Below are positions 16,177-23,877 of a stretch of DNA of 38,037 nt, in pieces; within the stretch, counting starts at the first letter, position 1; every line of letters begins with the position of its first letter. Source of the DNA: JBGLNJ01 sp964353405. Lineage in GTDB: Bacteria > Chloroflexota > Anaerolineae > Fen-1058. A program made the position numbers and the translations under genes. The notes beneath the pieces are model-generated. The model was given only the letters and a program-made list of their open reading frames with translations, did no database searches and was not told the DNA's origin. The stretch spans positions 1 to 38,037 of the forward strand of contig CAYGWJ010000126.1 in assembly GCA_964353405.1 (NCBI GenBank). Reading direction: 5' to 3'.

Positions 16177-17829
16177 ATGACGGATGACGCTCTGATCGTC
16201 GAGAATCTCTCTTTCCGCTACCACAGCCGCCCCGAGCTGGCTATCCGCGAGGTATCGTTCCAACTTAAACCTGGCGAATTGCTGCTGATGGCCGGTTCGA
16301 GCGGCTGTGGCAAAACCACCGTGGCCCGTTGCATCAACGGCCTCATCCCGCGCAGCTACAAAGGTGAGATCACCGGCTCGGTGCTGCTTCACGGAAACCC
16401 GGTCTCCCAGATGTCGCTGGTCGAGATCTCGCAGGTGATCGGCACCCTGCTCCAAGACCCTGAACGCCAGATCGTCGCCTCGAACGTGCTTGCCGAGATC
16501 GCCTTCGGCCCGGAAAACCTGGGGCTGCCGCGCGAGGAAATCCGCGAGCGCATTGACCAGGTGATGAAACGTCTGAACATGGAACACCTGCGTCACCGCG
16601 ATACGTTCACACTTTCTGGCGGCGAAAAACAAAAAGTAGCCTTGGCCGGTTTGCTCGCCATGCGCCCTTCGATATTGCTGCTGGACGAGCCGCTGGCTTC
16701 GCTCGATCCGGCTTCGGCCTACGAGGCGCTCGCCATTTTCCGCCGGCTGGCCGACGAGGGCACGACGATTGTATTGATCGAACACCGGGTGGAGGACGCC
16801 TTGCAGGCCCGCCCCGACCGGCTGCTGTACATGTCAGAGGGAGAGGTGCGCTACCTGGGACCGGTGACCACCCTTCCCACACAGATTGACCACCACCAGG
16901 TCAAACTCCCGGCCCAATGGGTGGTGGAGCGTGTTCGACAGTCCGGCGAGACCCCCAGAGCCATCCATCGCCCGGCGCCTTTGCCGTCCGGCGAGCCGCC
17001 GCTGGTGAGGATGGAAAATGTCTCATTTGCCTACGGCGACGGCCCGACGGTTCTGCATGACGTCAACCTGGAAATCCGGCGAGGTGATCTGATCGCCGTC
17101 TTGGGGCCGAATGGGGCTGGCAAGTCCACCCTGGTCAAGCACACCATCGGGCTGCTCAAGCCGACCAAGGGGCGGGTGCTGATCGAGGGCAAAGACACCT
17201 GCCAGATGACCGTAGCCCAAACCGCCAGGTCGGTCGGCTATGTCTTTCAAAGCCCAACCCACATGCTGTTCGCGCCGACGGTGCGTGAGGAATTAGCCTT
17301 TGGCCCCAGCAACTTGCAGTATTCACCTGAAGATATCAAGCGGAACGTGGCCGAGAGTATCCTCGCGGTCAATCTCACCGGCTTGGAGGATTACCCGCCG
17401 CTTGGCCTGTCGTTCGGCCAGCAGAAACGCACGACGATTGCCGCGGTGTTGGCCATGCGCTCGAAAATCTTGATTATGGACGAGCCGACGGCCGGGCAGG
17501 ACTATGCCAATTACACCCGTTTCATGGAAACGCTGTGCGGCGTGGCGGCCGAGGGCGGAAAATCGCTCCTCACCGCCAGTTTTGCCGCCACACTGTTCAT
17601 CACCCACGACCTGGACCTGGCGGTCACGTATGCCAACCGGGTCATTTTGGTTGGGGAGGGACGTATTGTCGCCGACGGCTCCCCGGAGGAGGTGCTGCAA
17701 GATTTTGATTTGCTGATGCGCTATCGCGTTCGACCAACCTCGTTGCTCCATTTGAACTGCGCGCTCTATCCCAAGACGCGGCATTTCATGCCAGCCGACG
17801 CATTGGCGGCTTTTGTCGAGGACAACTAA
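16177..17829 (+). CDS. ECF transporter fused double ATPase (EcfA-EcfA')
   Basis: The product has 550 residues, two ABC ATPases in one chain. Domain 1 has Walker A GSSGCGKTT (about 40-48), signature LSGGEKQK and Walker B ILLLDEPLASLD. Domain 2 starts near 275 and has Walker A GPNGAGKST, signature LSFGQQKR and Walker B ILIMDEPTAG. It powers uptake of a vitamin-like substrate with the next two genes. In domain 2 the stretch between GGK and LFITHDLD is longer than usual (TASFAAT inserted by my reading), a local oddity near the switch histidine. ATG 16177 is preferred over GTG 16165. The ATPase-S-EcfT order makes a complete ECF module. Confidence 0.9.
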   Translation: MTDDALIVENLSFRYHSRPELAIREVSFQLKPGELLLMAGSSGCGKTTVARCINGLIPRSYKGEITGSVLLHGNPVSQMSLVEISQVIGTLLQDPERQIVASNVLAEIAFGPENLGLPREEIRERIDQVMKRLNMEHLRHRDTFTLSGGEKQKVALAGLLAMRPSILLLDEPLASLDPASAYEALAIFRRLADEGTTIVLIEHRVEDALQARPDRLLYMSEGEVRYLGPVTTLPTQIDHHQVKLPAQWVVERVRQSGETPRAIHRPAPLPSGEPPLVRMENVSFAYGDGPTVLHDVNLEIRRGDLIAVLGPNGAGKSTLVKHTIGLLKPTKGRVLIEGKDTCQMTVAQTARSVGYVFQSPTHMLFAPTVREELAFGPSNLQYSPEDIKRNVAESILAVNLTGLEDYPPLGLSFGQQKRTTIAAVLAMRSKILIMDEPTAGQDYANYTRFMETLCGVAAEGGKSLLTASFAATLFITHDLDLAVTYANRVILVGEGRIVADGSPEEVLQDFDLLMRYRVRPTSLLHLNCALYPKTRHFMPADALAAFVEDN

Positions 17830-17863
17830 CCCTTGCGAAGGTTTCCACCAACCTTTGCAAGGG
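17830..17863. repeat. 14-bp intercistronic hairpin between the ECF ATPase and S component
   Basis: CCCTTGCGAAGGTT and AACCTTTGCAAGGG pair (one G-T) around TCCACC, beginning at the ATPase stop codon. No T-run follows, so it is more likely an RNA-stabilising or dispersed palindrome than a terminator. The 17864-17964 stretch that follows shows no gene. Confidence 0.65.
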
Positions 17864-17964
17864 TGGAACCGGCAAGACAGCAACCTTCTGCCCGCAATCG
17901 GGTTAAACATATGGGTCAAGCCTATCTATCCACTCAATCAAGTCAAACCAAAAGGAGAGATGCA

Positions 17965-18513
17965 ATGAACGACAACAAGCTCTGGGAATTCAAAACTCGA
18001 CAGGTGGTCTATGGCGCCATCGGGGCAGCGCTGTATGGCGTCCTATCGTGGCTCACCAATATCTTTCCGCTGCCTGCGGCAGGGAATATCACTTTCCGCC
18101 CGGCGGTAGCGGTGATGATTTTCTTCGGTGTCGCTTTTGGCCCCTGGGTTGGATTGATTGCCGGGCTGGTCGGCAATATCCTGGGTGACGCCATCAGCGG
18201 CTTTGGGTTCTGGTGGCACTGGGATGTCGGCAACGGCATCATGGGGCTTATCCCCGGCCTTGCCATGCAAATGATCCGGGATTATCGCAAGCCGAAGGAC
18301 ATTAGCATCGCCGTCGGCTTTGGCATCGTCGGCATTCTTGTCGGCATGTTGTTTGCCTCCGTGATGGAAAAGCTCACCGGCGGGATTGACTGGGCCACCG
18401 CCATCGGAGGCTACTGGGTGCCGGCCAGCATCGGCAATACGATCATAACGGTCATCCTGCTGCCCATCCTGATGGTGGCTTATCAGGCAGTGGTTTCGAG
18501 GCGAGGCAGATAA
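17965..18513 (+). CDS. ECF transporter substrate-binding (S) component
   Basis: The product has 182 residues and about six hydrophobic segments. ATG 17965 has AAAGGAGAG upstream; the longer open frame upstream is not coding-like. TRQVVYGAIGAALYGVLSW at the N-terminus carries the small-residue AxxxA-type face that S components use to dock on EcfT. GNILGDAISGFGFWWHWDVG is reminiscent of S components from Clostridia and Chloroflexota annotated only as 'ECF transporter S component'. The vitamin or metal bound cannot be told from sequence, and no riboswitch or biosynthetic neighbour indicates it. Its stop touches the ecfT start. Confidence 0.85.
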   Translation: MNDNKLWEFKTRQVVYGAIGAALYGVLSWLTNIFPLPAAGNITFRPAVAVMIFFGVAFGPWVGLIAGLVGNILGDAISGFGFWWHWDVGNGIMGLIPGLAMQMIRDYRKPKDISIAVGFGIVGILVGMLFASVMEKLTGGIDWATAIGGYWVPASIGNTIITVILLPILMVAYQAVVSRRGR

Positions 18514-19398
18514 ATGCTCGTAGCCTGGAAGTATCGGCCGCGCAATACAATCATTCAGAGGCTTGACCCACGCGCCAGGCTGATCTTTCTGGCTTGCCTG
18601 TTCGCCTCGTTCGCCATCGCCCAGATTTGGGACATCCGCCTGCTGTTTCCGCTGTTCGTCCTGTCCGTCGTTCTCTATCTCCTGGCGCGCATCGAATGGC
18701 AGGACATCCGGCGGGCCTGGATATTCTTTTTCATCTTCATCGTCGTCATCGTCGGCGTCAATGGCCTGCTTTCCGGTCGGGGCGGGCCGATGGCTGTGCT
18801 CCAGGACACCTCTCCGGTGCTTATCCAGACTCCCTCGCTCACCATTGCCAGATGGAACATTCACATCACCATCACCGCGATGAGGGTCTTTTTTGCCATC
18901 ACGCAGATGATGCGCATGTTCACGATGGCGATCCTGGCTCTTCCCCTCCCTTACACGATAGACCCATCCGTCTATGGCGTCAGCTTTCGGCGGATGGGTC
19001 TGCCCGACAAAGCATCGTTCACGATGGACCTGGCCTTCCGGTTCATCCCGACGCTGGGACGGGATTTTGCCATCACCGTGGACGCGCAGCGCGCTCGCGG
19101 CTATGAGATGGAAAGCCTGAGGGGCGGCCTCTTCAGCCGCATACGCCGCCTGGCTCCGTTGATCGTGCCCGTCACCATGCAATCCATTCTCACTGGAGAA
19201 GAAGTGATTGACGCCATGGATCTGCGCGCCTTTGGGGTGCGTCCGCGCACCTGGCTGCGGGAACTGCGCTATGAACGGCGCGACTACTTGTTCATTGGCC
19301 TGGGAGTCGCCATCCTGGTGGTTTCTATCATCCTGCGGTGGTTGGGGCATGGCGCATTCTGGGCGCCAAGTTGGATATACCATCTGCCCGGCACGTAG
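18514..19398 (+). CDS. ecfT: ECF transporter transmembrane coupling protein EcfT
   Basis: The product has 294 residues. ATG immediately follows the S-component TAA, so the two genes are coupled. Four to five hydrophobic segments cluster in the first 160 residues and one lies at the C-terminus. The cytoplasmic coupling helices with the characteristic Ala-Arg-Gly-type motifs are seen as DAQRARGYEME and AMDLRAFG. The second motif is ARG in most members but LRAFG here, a mild deviation. EcfT joins the ATPases to the S component and transmits the conformational change. Confidence 0.88.
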   Translation: MLVAWKYRPRNTIIQRLDPRARLIFLACLFASFAIAQIWDIRLLFPLFVLSVVLYLLARIEWQDIRRAWIFFFIFIVVIVGVNGLLSGRGGPMAVLQDTSPVLIQTPSLTIARWNIHITITAMRVFFAITQMMRMFTMAILALPLPYTIDPSVYGVSFRRMGLPDKASFTMDLAFRFIPTLGRDFAITVDAQRARGYEMESLRGGLFSRIRRLAPLIVPVTMQSILTGEEVIDAMDLRAFGVRPRTWLRELRYERRDYLFIGLGVAILVVSIILRWLGHGAFWAPSWIYHLPGT

Positions 19399-19438
19399 CT
19401 ATGCTCAGACTCCAAGCAAAAGCGACATTTGAACTGCT

Positions 19439-19516
19439 GGTGTGACAAAATCTCGGCTGGCAAGAGGCAAAAACAGCTTGGATTTAGAACGCATGGTCTA
19501 TAGATTTTGTCACACC
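19439..19516. repeat. Perfect 15-bp inverted repeat, possible small non-autonomous element
   Basis: GGTGTGACAAAATCT (19439-19453) and AGATTTTGTCACACC (19502-19516) flank 48 bases with no coding potential, directly after ecfT. No target duplication is obvious. It ends at CTAACGTTGCG, which could be the left boundary of the M28 cassette. Confidence 0.7.
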
Positions 19517-19560
19517 TAACGTTGCGATGTCAACTTTGCCGGTACTCTGATGCTCTCACA

Positions 19561-19597
19561 AACAAGCCAGGCCCGCACTGAGCGGGCCTGGCTTGTT
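19561..19597. terminator. Strong intrinsic terminator (16-bp stem)
   Basis: AACAAGCCAGGCCCGC and its perfect complement enclose ACTGA and are followed on the plus strand by TCTTGTTTTTTGG. It would end read-through from the ECF operon, and possibly act from either side. The remaining 19598-19900 stretch holds no gene I can support and presumably contains the promoter of the M28 gene. Confidence 0.8.
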
Positions 19598-19900
19598 TCT
19601 TGTTTTTTGGCAGGCGATTGCTTCCGGTCTATACAAGTGTCCACACAACGGTTACAGTCTATTCCGCCCCACAGGGTGAAAAGGCTGAACATTCTGACGG
19701 GAGGAATATACCTTAAATATGCAGCCGACTTTTTGTTGGGCGGCTCGTAGTATTGGCGTGATACTGGTTTCGCACAATAGCGGGGGCACTTTCTGGTGTA
19801 TGAGACCCAACCATTGTATTCAATGCATAGTGTGAGTTTTTGATGGGAAGATCATGACGGTCTGTCGTCATTTTACAGAACCAAACAAGGGACTCTAGAA

Positions 19901-21526
19901 ATGGTGACTAGATTACTCTGCTTGTTCTACTTCACGGGAATCATTTTCCTTGGGTTGCTCGCCGTCGTGCAAACCCTACCGCCTCCCGCAATCCCCGCTA
20001 GCGCACCCCCGAGCGAGTTCTCGGCCGAGCGGGCCCTGATGCACATCCGGGCCCTCGCCCGAGAACCGCGGCCCTTTGGCTCAGCATCGTTTGCACAGGC
20101 TCGTGCTTATGTTGTCGGCGAACTCAAAGCATTGGGGCTCGAACTGGGAAGCGAGGATCAGTTAGGGATGGATGCTCAACAAGAGCCTGCCGCCAGCAAC
20201 ATTGTTGCGAGGATACCGGGCGCGAACACAAGGGCTGCGATTCTCCTGGTCGCGCACCTTGACAGCGAAGCGACTTCACCCGGTGCCGCTGATGACGCGG
20301 CCGGCGTGGCCGTGTTGCTGGAGACGGTGCGCGCCCTCCAACTTGGGAAGCCTATGCACAACTCCGTCATCCTGCTCTTCTCGGCGCAGGAAGAGCAATG
20401 CTGCGCTGGAGCAGCAGCGTTCATCAATACACACCCATGGGTATCTGATGTCCGCCTTGTGATCAATATTGATGCGGGCGGGCTCGCTGGCCCGGCCCTC
20501 CTCACGGCGACGAGCAGCAACAATGGTTGGCTCATACGCCAGTACGGGGCAGGAGATCCGTACGCGGCAGGCAACTCTGCCGAGCAGGTCTATGGCGAGT
20601 CCTACGACGACTTTACCCAAGCCTTCCGCCCCGCGGGATTTCCTGGGTACACATTTGCCCTCTACTGGGACAAACGTACACACACGCCGTATGACACCGT
20701 AGAGAATACAAGTCCCGCAAGCATTCAACATCTGGGCTACCATGCGCTTGCCCTGGCGCGCTACCTGAGTGACGCGGATCTCACGCACACGCCGGTGCCA
20801 AACCCAATCTACTTCGACGTTCTCCGTAGTGTGCTTGTGCAATACTCTAGCGGTTGGGCCTTCCCGGTGGCGCTGGTAACCACTCTGCTTATGGGCTGGA
20901 TCACGTGGCTGGGTATGCGCTCGAAACAAGTCAGACCTCTGGGTGTGGTCAAGGGAGCCATCATATTGATAGGGAGCGCAACAACGGCTCCGCTCTTTGT
21001 CCAAATCCTTTGGCTGGTGGTTAGCCGGCTTGTCGTAAGGGACAAGCATTTCGAAGAGCAATCCTTTGTCTACCAGATAGCGATGGAGCTCATCTTCATC
21101 TGTACTTCAACAGCGGTGGTGCTGTTTTGGCGCCGTCTCATGAGCAGGCGGGCGGCGCTAACGCCGGGCGAATCTGCCACCGGGCTGGCGGTACTTCTCG
21201 TGGCTATTGGTGCGGCGGTATCCATCTTCGCGGTCGGGTTCAGCTATCTCTTCGCCTGGCCATTGTTGTTCACCGTATTCGCTTTAGGGTGCCGATTCCA
21301 AAGCCCATTGAGAGCCCGTTCCCTTACCGCCGCCTTTTGCGGAGCGCCTCTCGTGATCGCCTCGGCTGCAACGGTGTTGACGTGGATCCCGCGTCTCGTA
21401 ATCGACATGTTTGACCTGGACATGAGCAAGTCGTATCTAGTGGCGGTATGGGTTGTGCTCTTCCTCGGACTGGCTATGTCGCAGTTCGACCTGCTCTCGA
21501 CACCAGGCGGGGCAGAGAAGCCATGA
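19901..21526 (+). CDS. M28-family zinc aminopeptidase with C-terminal membrane domain
   Basis: The product has 541 residues. An N-terminal hydrophobic anchor (about 5-25) precedes the peptidase domain (about 40-290) with all five metal ligands expected for M28: H119 (VAHLDS), D131 (GAADDAAG), E165 next to catalytic E164 (SAQEEQ), D191 (VINIDAGG) and H261 (THTPYD). About six membrane segments follow (315-530), the layout of ERMP1/Pff1-like peptidases. It should face the outside and cut amino acids from peptides. Codon use is plainer than in the neighbouring operons, and an attC-like site follows it, so it may be a mobile cassette. ATG 19901 has only a weak ribosome site. Confidence 0.85.
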   Translation: MVTRLLCLFYFTGIIFLGLLAVVQTLPPPAIPASAPPSEFSAERALMHIRALAREPRPFGSASFAQARAYVVGELKALGLELGSEDQLGMDAQQEPAASNIVARIPGANTRAAILLVAHLDSEATSPGAADDAAGVAVLLETVRALQLGKPMHNSVILLFSAQEEQCCAGAAAFINTHPWVSDVRLVINIDAGGLAGPALLTATSSNNGWLIRQYGAGDPYAAGNSAEQVYGESYDDFTQAFRPAGFPGYTFALYWDKRTHTPYDTVENTSPASIQHLGYHALALARYLSDADLTHTPVPNPIYFDVLRSVLVQYSSGWAFPVALVTTLLMGWITWLGMRSKQVRPLGVVKGAIILIGSATTAPLFVQILWLVVSRLVVRDKHFEEQSFVYQIAMELIFICTSTAVVLFWRRLMSRRAALTPGESATGLAVLLVAIGAAVSIFAVGFSYLFAWPLLFTVFALGCRFQSPLRARSLTAAFCGAPLVIASAATVLTWIPRLVIDMFDLDMSKSYLVAVWVVLFLGLAMSQFDLLSTPGGAEKP

Positions 21527-21563
21527 ATGCACGGAGGGCAAGCAGCGGGTGAGCCGTTCTTGA

Positions 21564-21697
21564 GCCACCCAACAGCCGCTTGCACACCGACCGCTACTAT
21601 GCAGCGTAAGGTACGCGTGTCGCGCCGGCCAGGTCATGGGTCCGCCCGCGAGCCTTGCCAGCCTTGCAGCGGCGGGTGAAGCGGAACGTTATGTGGC
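21564..21697 (+). other. attC-like recombination site between the M28 and methyltransferase genes
   Basis: A 134-bp stretch begins GCCACCCAAC (contains RYYYAAC), a two-base spacer and CCGCTT (21576-21581). It ends AAGCGG (21679-21684), a three-base spacer and GTTATGTGGC (21688-21697). The outer and inner boxes pair with each other with unequal spacers, the R''-L''/L'-R' layout of integron attC sites. The right core GTTATGT departs from GTTRRRY at one base. No integron integrase is present in the window. Confidence 0.5.
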
Positions 21698-21757
21698 CCG
21701 CCTCCGCATCATTCACCATCTCTCCCGCGGTTTAGCCATGGCGATGGAGAAGGCAAG

Positions 21758-22588
21758 ATGAGGGAAACAGAGGAGTTCAAGAAGCATCTGTCTGGTGTCT
21801 TCACCCGCGCATCAGCATCCTACGATCAAGCCGGCCCCCGCTTCTTCTCCCACTTTGGCAGAAGGCTGGTCGAGTTTGCCGGGATCTTACCGGGAACACG
21901 GGTATTGGACGTGGCCTGTGGAAGGGGGGCGGTCTTGTTCCCAGCTTCAATGAGTGTGGGCGCAAGCGGCGAAGTAGTGGGGATTGATATCTCCGAGGGG
22001 ATGATTCAAGAGATCAGCCAGGATATTTCCCGCCGCGGGCTCGCCAATTCCAGTGTCCTCAGGATGGATGCCGAGTGCCTCGAGTTTCCAGACTCTTCCT
22101 TTGACTCTGTCCTGTGTGGACTCTTGCTGTTCTTTTTGCCTAACTTGGATCGAGCTCTTGCTGGCTTCCATCGCGTCTTGAAGCCAGGAGGGCGATTCGC
22201 AGCCTCCACGTTTCAGCACGTTGAGGATAAGGCAAGCAAGCGTTGGGATGCTCTTGATGAGTCATTCAAGGACACCCTCAGGCCGGCGCCCAACGCTAAA
22301 ACGAAGAAGATGAACAGCGAGGACGAGATCAGTCAGGTATTGTCCCAGGCAGGCTTTTCCGACATCGAGGTTGCATCAGACCAAGAGACGTTCTACTTCA
22401 GAGACGAAGAAGAGTGGTGGCAAGTTGCCTGGTCCCACGGTTACCGTGCTTTCTTGGAGCGAATGGACGCAGACGTCCTTGCCAAGTACAAGAAGCAAGC
22501 GACAGAACTCGTCCTGGAGGACAAGACCGAGCGGGGTATTCCAGACACATGGCGCCTCTTCTACTCAAGAGCAAAGAAGCCATCATGA
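21758..22588 (+). CDS. Class I SAM-dependent methyltransferase (UbiE/type-11 style)
   Basis: The product has 276 residues. Motif I is VLDVACGRGAV (about 49-59), motif II VVGIDIS, motif III-like MDAECLEFPDSSFDSV and post-motif LKPGGRFAAS, a standard Rossmann methyltransferase. The C-terminal third (from about 170) is acidic and helical, without a family I recognise, and would determine the substrate. The gene follows the attC-like site by about 60 bases and runs in the same direction as the M28 gene, and the sequence GCCACATAA recurs inverted after its stop, so it looks like a cassette gene. Substrate is unknown. Confidence 0.85.
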   Translation: MRETEEFKKHLSGVFTRASASYDQAGPRFFSHFGRRLVEFAGILPGTRVLDVACGRGAVLFPASMSVGASGEVVGIDISEGMIQEISQDISRRGLANSSVLRMDAECLEFPDSSFDSVLCGLLLFFLPNLDRALAGFHRVLKPGGRFAASTFQHVEDKASKRWDALDESFKDTLRPAPNAKTKKMNSEDEISQVLSQAGFSDIEVASDQETFYFRDEEEWWQVAWSHGYRAFLERMDADVLAKYKKQATELVLEDKTERGIPDTWRLFYSRAKKPS

Positions 22589-22604
22589 AGCCTTTGCGGA
22601 CCTT

Positions 22605-22723
22605 GGGCCACATAAGTTATGGTCGGGGCGACAGTCGCCTGCCGCCCCGCCACTCCTCCCCTTCGGGCCGGACGTGACACGCGAAGCGTCCCGTCATCCG
22701 GCTCTTTGTCGCAAAGGGTATTG
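22605..22723. other. Intergenic sequence with possible cassette end
   Basis: GCCACATAAG (22607-22616) is an inverted near-copy of the GTTATGTGGC core at 21688-21697 and could be the R'' box of a second attC whose other half is lost. GGGGCG and CGCCCC nearby (22624-22648) can form a small hairpin. No gene is seen here. Confidence 0.3.
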
Positions 22724-23031
22724 TCATTTCTGCGAGACCCCTTGACCCTCTATCTCTTGACACGTTCTGGCCCAGGCTGCTTCACGCAGGAACACTTTGA
22801 TGCGCGGCCAGATTTCGGCAAAGGGCGGACTGGCGCGATAGGCTTCTAGCGCGTCTGTGTCGCGCCAGGTGCTGAGCGTGAAAAAGCTTGTCGGGTCGGC
22901 GATGTCTGCCACAATTTGCAGCGAGAGGCAGCCGGGGAATTTGCGAACGCGAGGAGAGGACTCGCGCAACAAAAGCCGGAAGGCGTCAACATCTTCCGGC
23001 TTGCACTTGATGAAACGATGCGAATGACCAT
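22724..23031 (-). CDS. Antibiotic-biosynthesis-monooxygenase (ABM) domain protein, probably frameshifted near its start
   Basis: The frame 22724-23014 encodes an ABM/dimeric alpha-beta-barrel domain: KCKPEDVDAFRLLLRESSPR, KFPGCLSLQI, FFTLSTWRDTDALEAYR and FAEIWPRIKVFL. A normal start for this family, MVIRIV, lies upstream at ATG 23031 but in another frame; adding one base after 23015 would fuse them as MVIRIV-FIKCKPEDV. The gene either carries a one-base deletion (true or assembly error) or starts at an unconvincing TTG at 23050. It is the last gene after sdhB in the same direction. Such proteins act in heme or quinone oxidation, but the function here is unknown. Confidence 0.6.
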
Positions 23032-23069
23032 GGCAAAATGGGGCGATCAAAACAGATCACCCCCGCGCA

Positions 23070-23774
23070 TTACACCTGTCCGGTGACGAGTGCGTTCTTG
23101 ACCTCGCCGATGGCTCTGGTAATGTTGATCTCGCGCGGGCAGGCTTCCACGCAGTTAAAGGCCGTGCGGCAGCGCCACACGCCCATCTCGTCGTTCATCA
23201 CCGCCAGACGCTCTTCGGTCAATTGATCGCGCGTGTCAAAAATGAAACGGTGAGCCTGGACAATGGCCGCCGGGCCAATGTATTCTCCGTTGGCCCAGAA
23301 CGAGGGACACGACGTGGTGCACGCCGCGCACAGGATACACTTGGTCGTGTCGTCAAAGCGCTCTCGGTCGGCCACACTCTGCAAGCGCTCTCGCCCGTCA
23401 GAAGGCAACGGGTCATTGTTGACCAGGTACGGCATCACCTTTCTGTATTTGGCGAAAAAGCCCTCCATGTCCACGATGAGGTCTTTGATGACCGGCAGCC
23501 CCAGGAGCGGCTGGAGGGTGATGACCGGGGCCACATCCTTGACGAGCGCCTTGCACGCCAGCCGATTGCGGCCATTGATCCGCATCGCATCGCTGCCGCA
23601 AATGCCGTGCGCGCACGAGCGCCGATACGCCAGCGTCCCGTCTTGATACCATTTCACCTGGTTGAGCGCGTCGAGCACGCGGTCGGTCGGCTCCAACTCT
23701 AGATCGTACTCGCCCATCCACGGCTTGCTATCTTTTTCTGGGTTGAACCGCTGAATCTTTAAATGAACTCGCAT
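23070..23774 (-). CDS. sdhB: Succinate dehydrogenase iron-sulfur subunit
   Basis: The product has 234 residues. Cluster ligands are all present: [2Fe-2S] in CAHGICGSD...LAC (C54, C59, D62, C74), where Asp in the third position also occurs in E. coli SdhB; [4Fe-4S] in CILCAACTTSCP (C146, C149, C152, C156); and [3Fe-4S] in CRTAFNCVEACP (C202, C208, C212). The protein passes electrons from the flavin of SdhA to the quinone site at the membrane anchors. Gene order is sdhC-sdhD-sdhA-sdhB. A heptamer array separates it from sdhA. Confidence 0.95.
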   Translation of the reverse strand: MRVHLKIQRFNPEKDSKPWMGEYDLELEPTDRVLDALNQVKWYQDGTLAYRRSCAHGICGSDAMRINGRNRLACKALVKDVAPVITLQPLLGLPVIKDLIVDMEGFFAKYRKVMPYLVNNDPLPSDGRERLQSVADRERFDDTTKCILCAACTTSCPSFWANGEYIGPAAIVQAHRFIFDTRDQLTEERLAVMNDEMGVWRCRTAFNCVEACPREINITRAIGEVKNALVTGQV

Positions 23775-23821
23775 AGTTCCTCCGGCAGCGGCGTATGGAC
23801 GCCGCCTCTACTGATCACCGT

Positions 23822-23877
23822 CCACTAACCACTATCCACTATCCACTATCCACTATCCACTATCCACTATCCACTAA
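23822..23877. repeat. Heptamer array (CCACTAT)n between sdhA and sdhB
   Basis: Eight perfect or near-perfect 7-bp units: CCACTAA, six CCACTAT, CCACTAA. The last unit overlaps the sdhA stop codon (CTA at 23874-23876 on the plus strand). The array lies inside the operon, in the 99-base sdhA-sdhB gap. Confidence 0.95.

Noticed and set aside
19550..19750. Small plus-strand open frame (66 codons) starting near the terminator
   Set aside because: It reads through the terminator stem, lacks a ribosome site and has no protein-like features.
20276..21061. Minus-strand open frame inside the M28 gene
   Set aside because: It is a shadow of a gene with all five M28 metal ligands in order.
23822..23877. 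CRISPR-like array
   Set aside because: Units are 7 bp, head to tail with no spacers; no cas genes. The same applies to 5197-5266 and 5666-5707.
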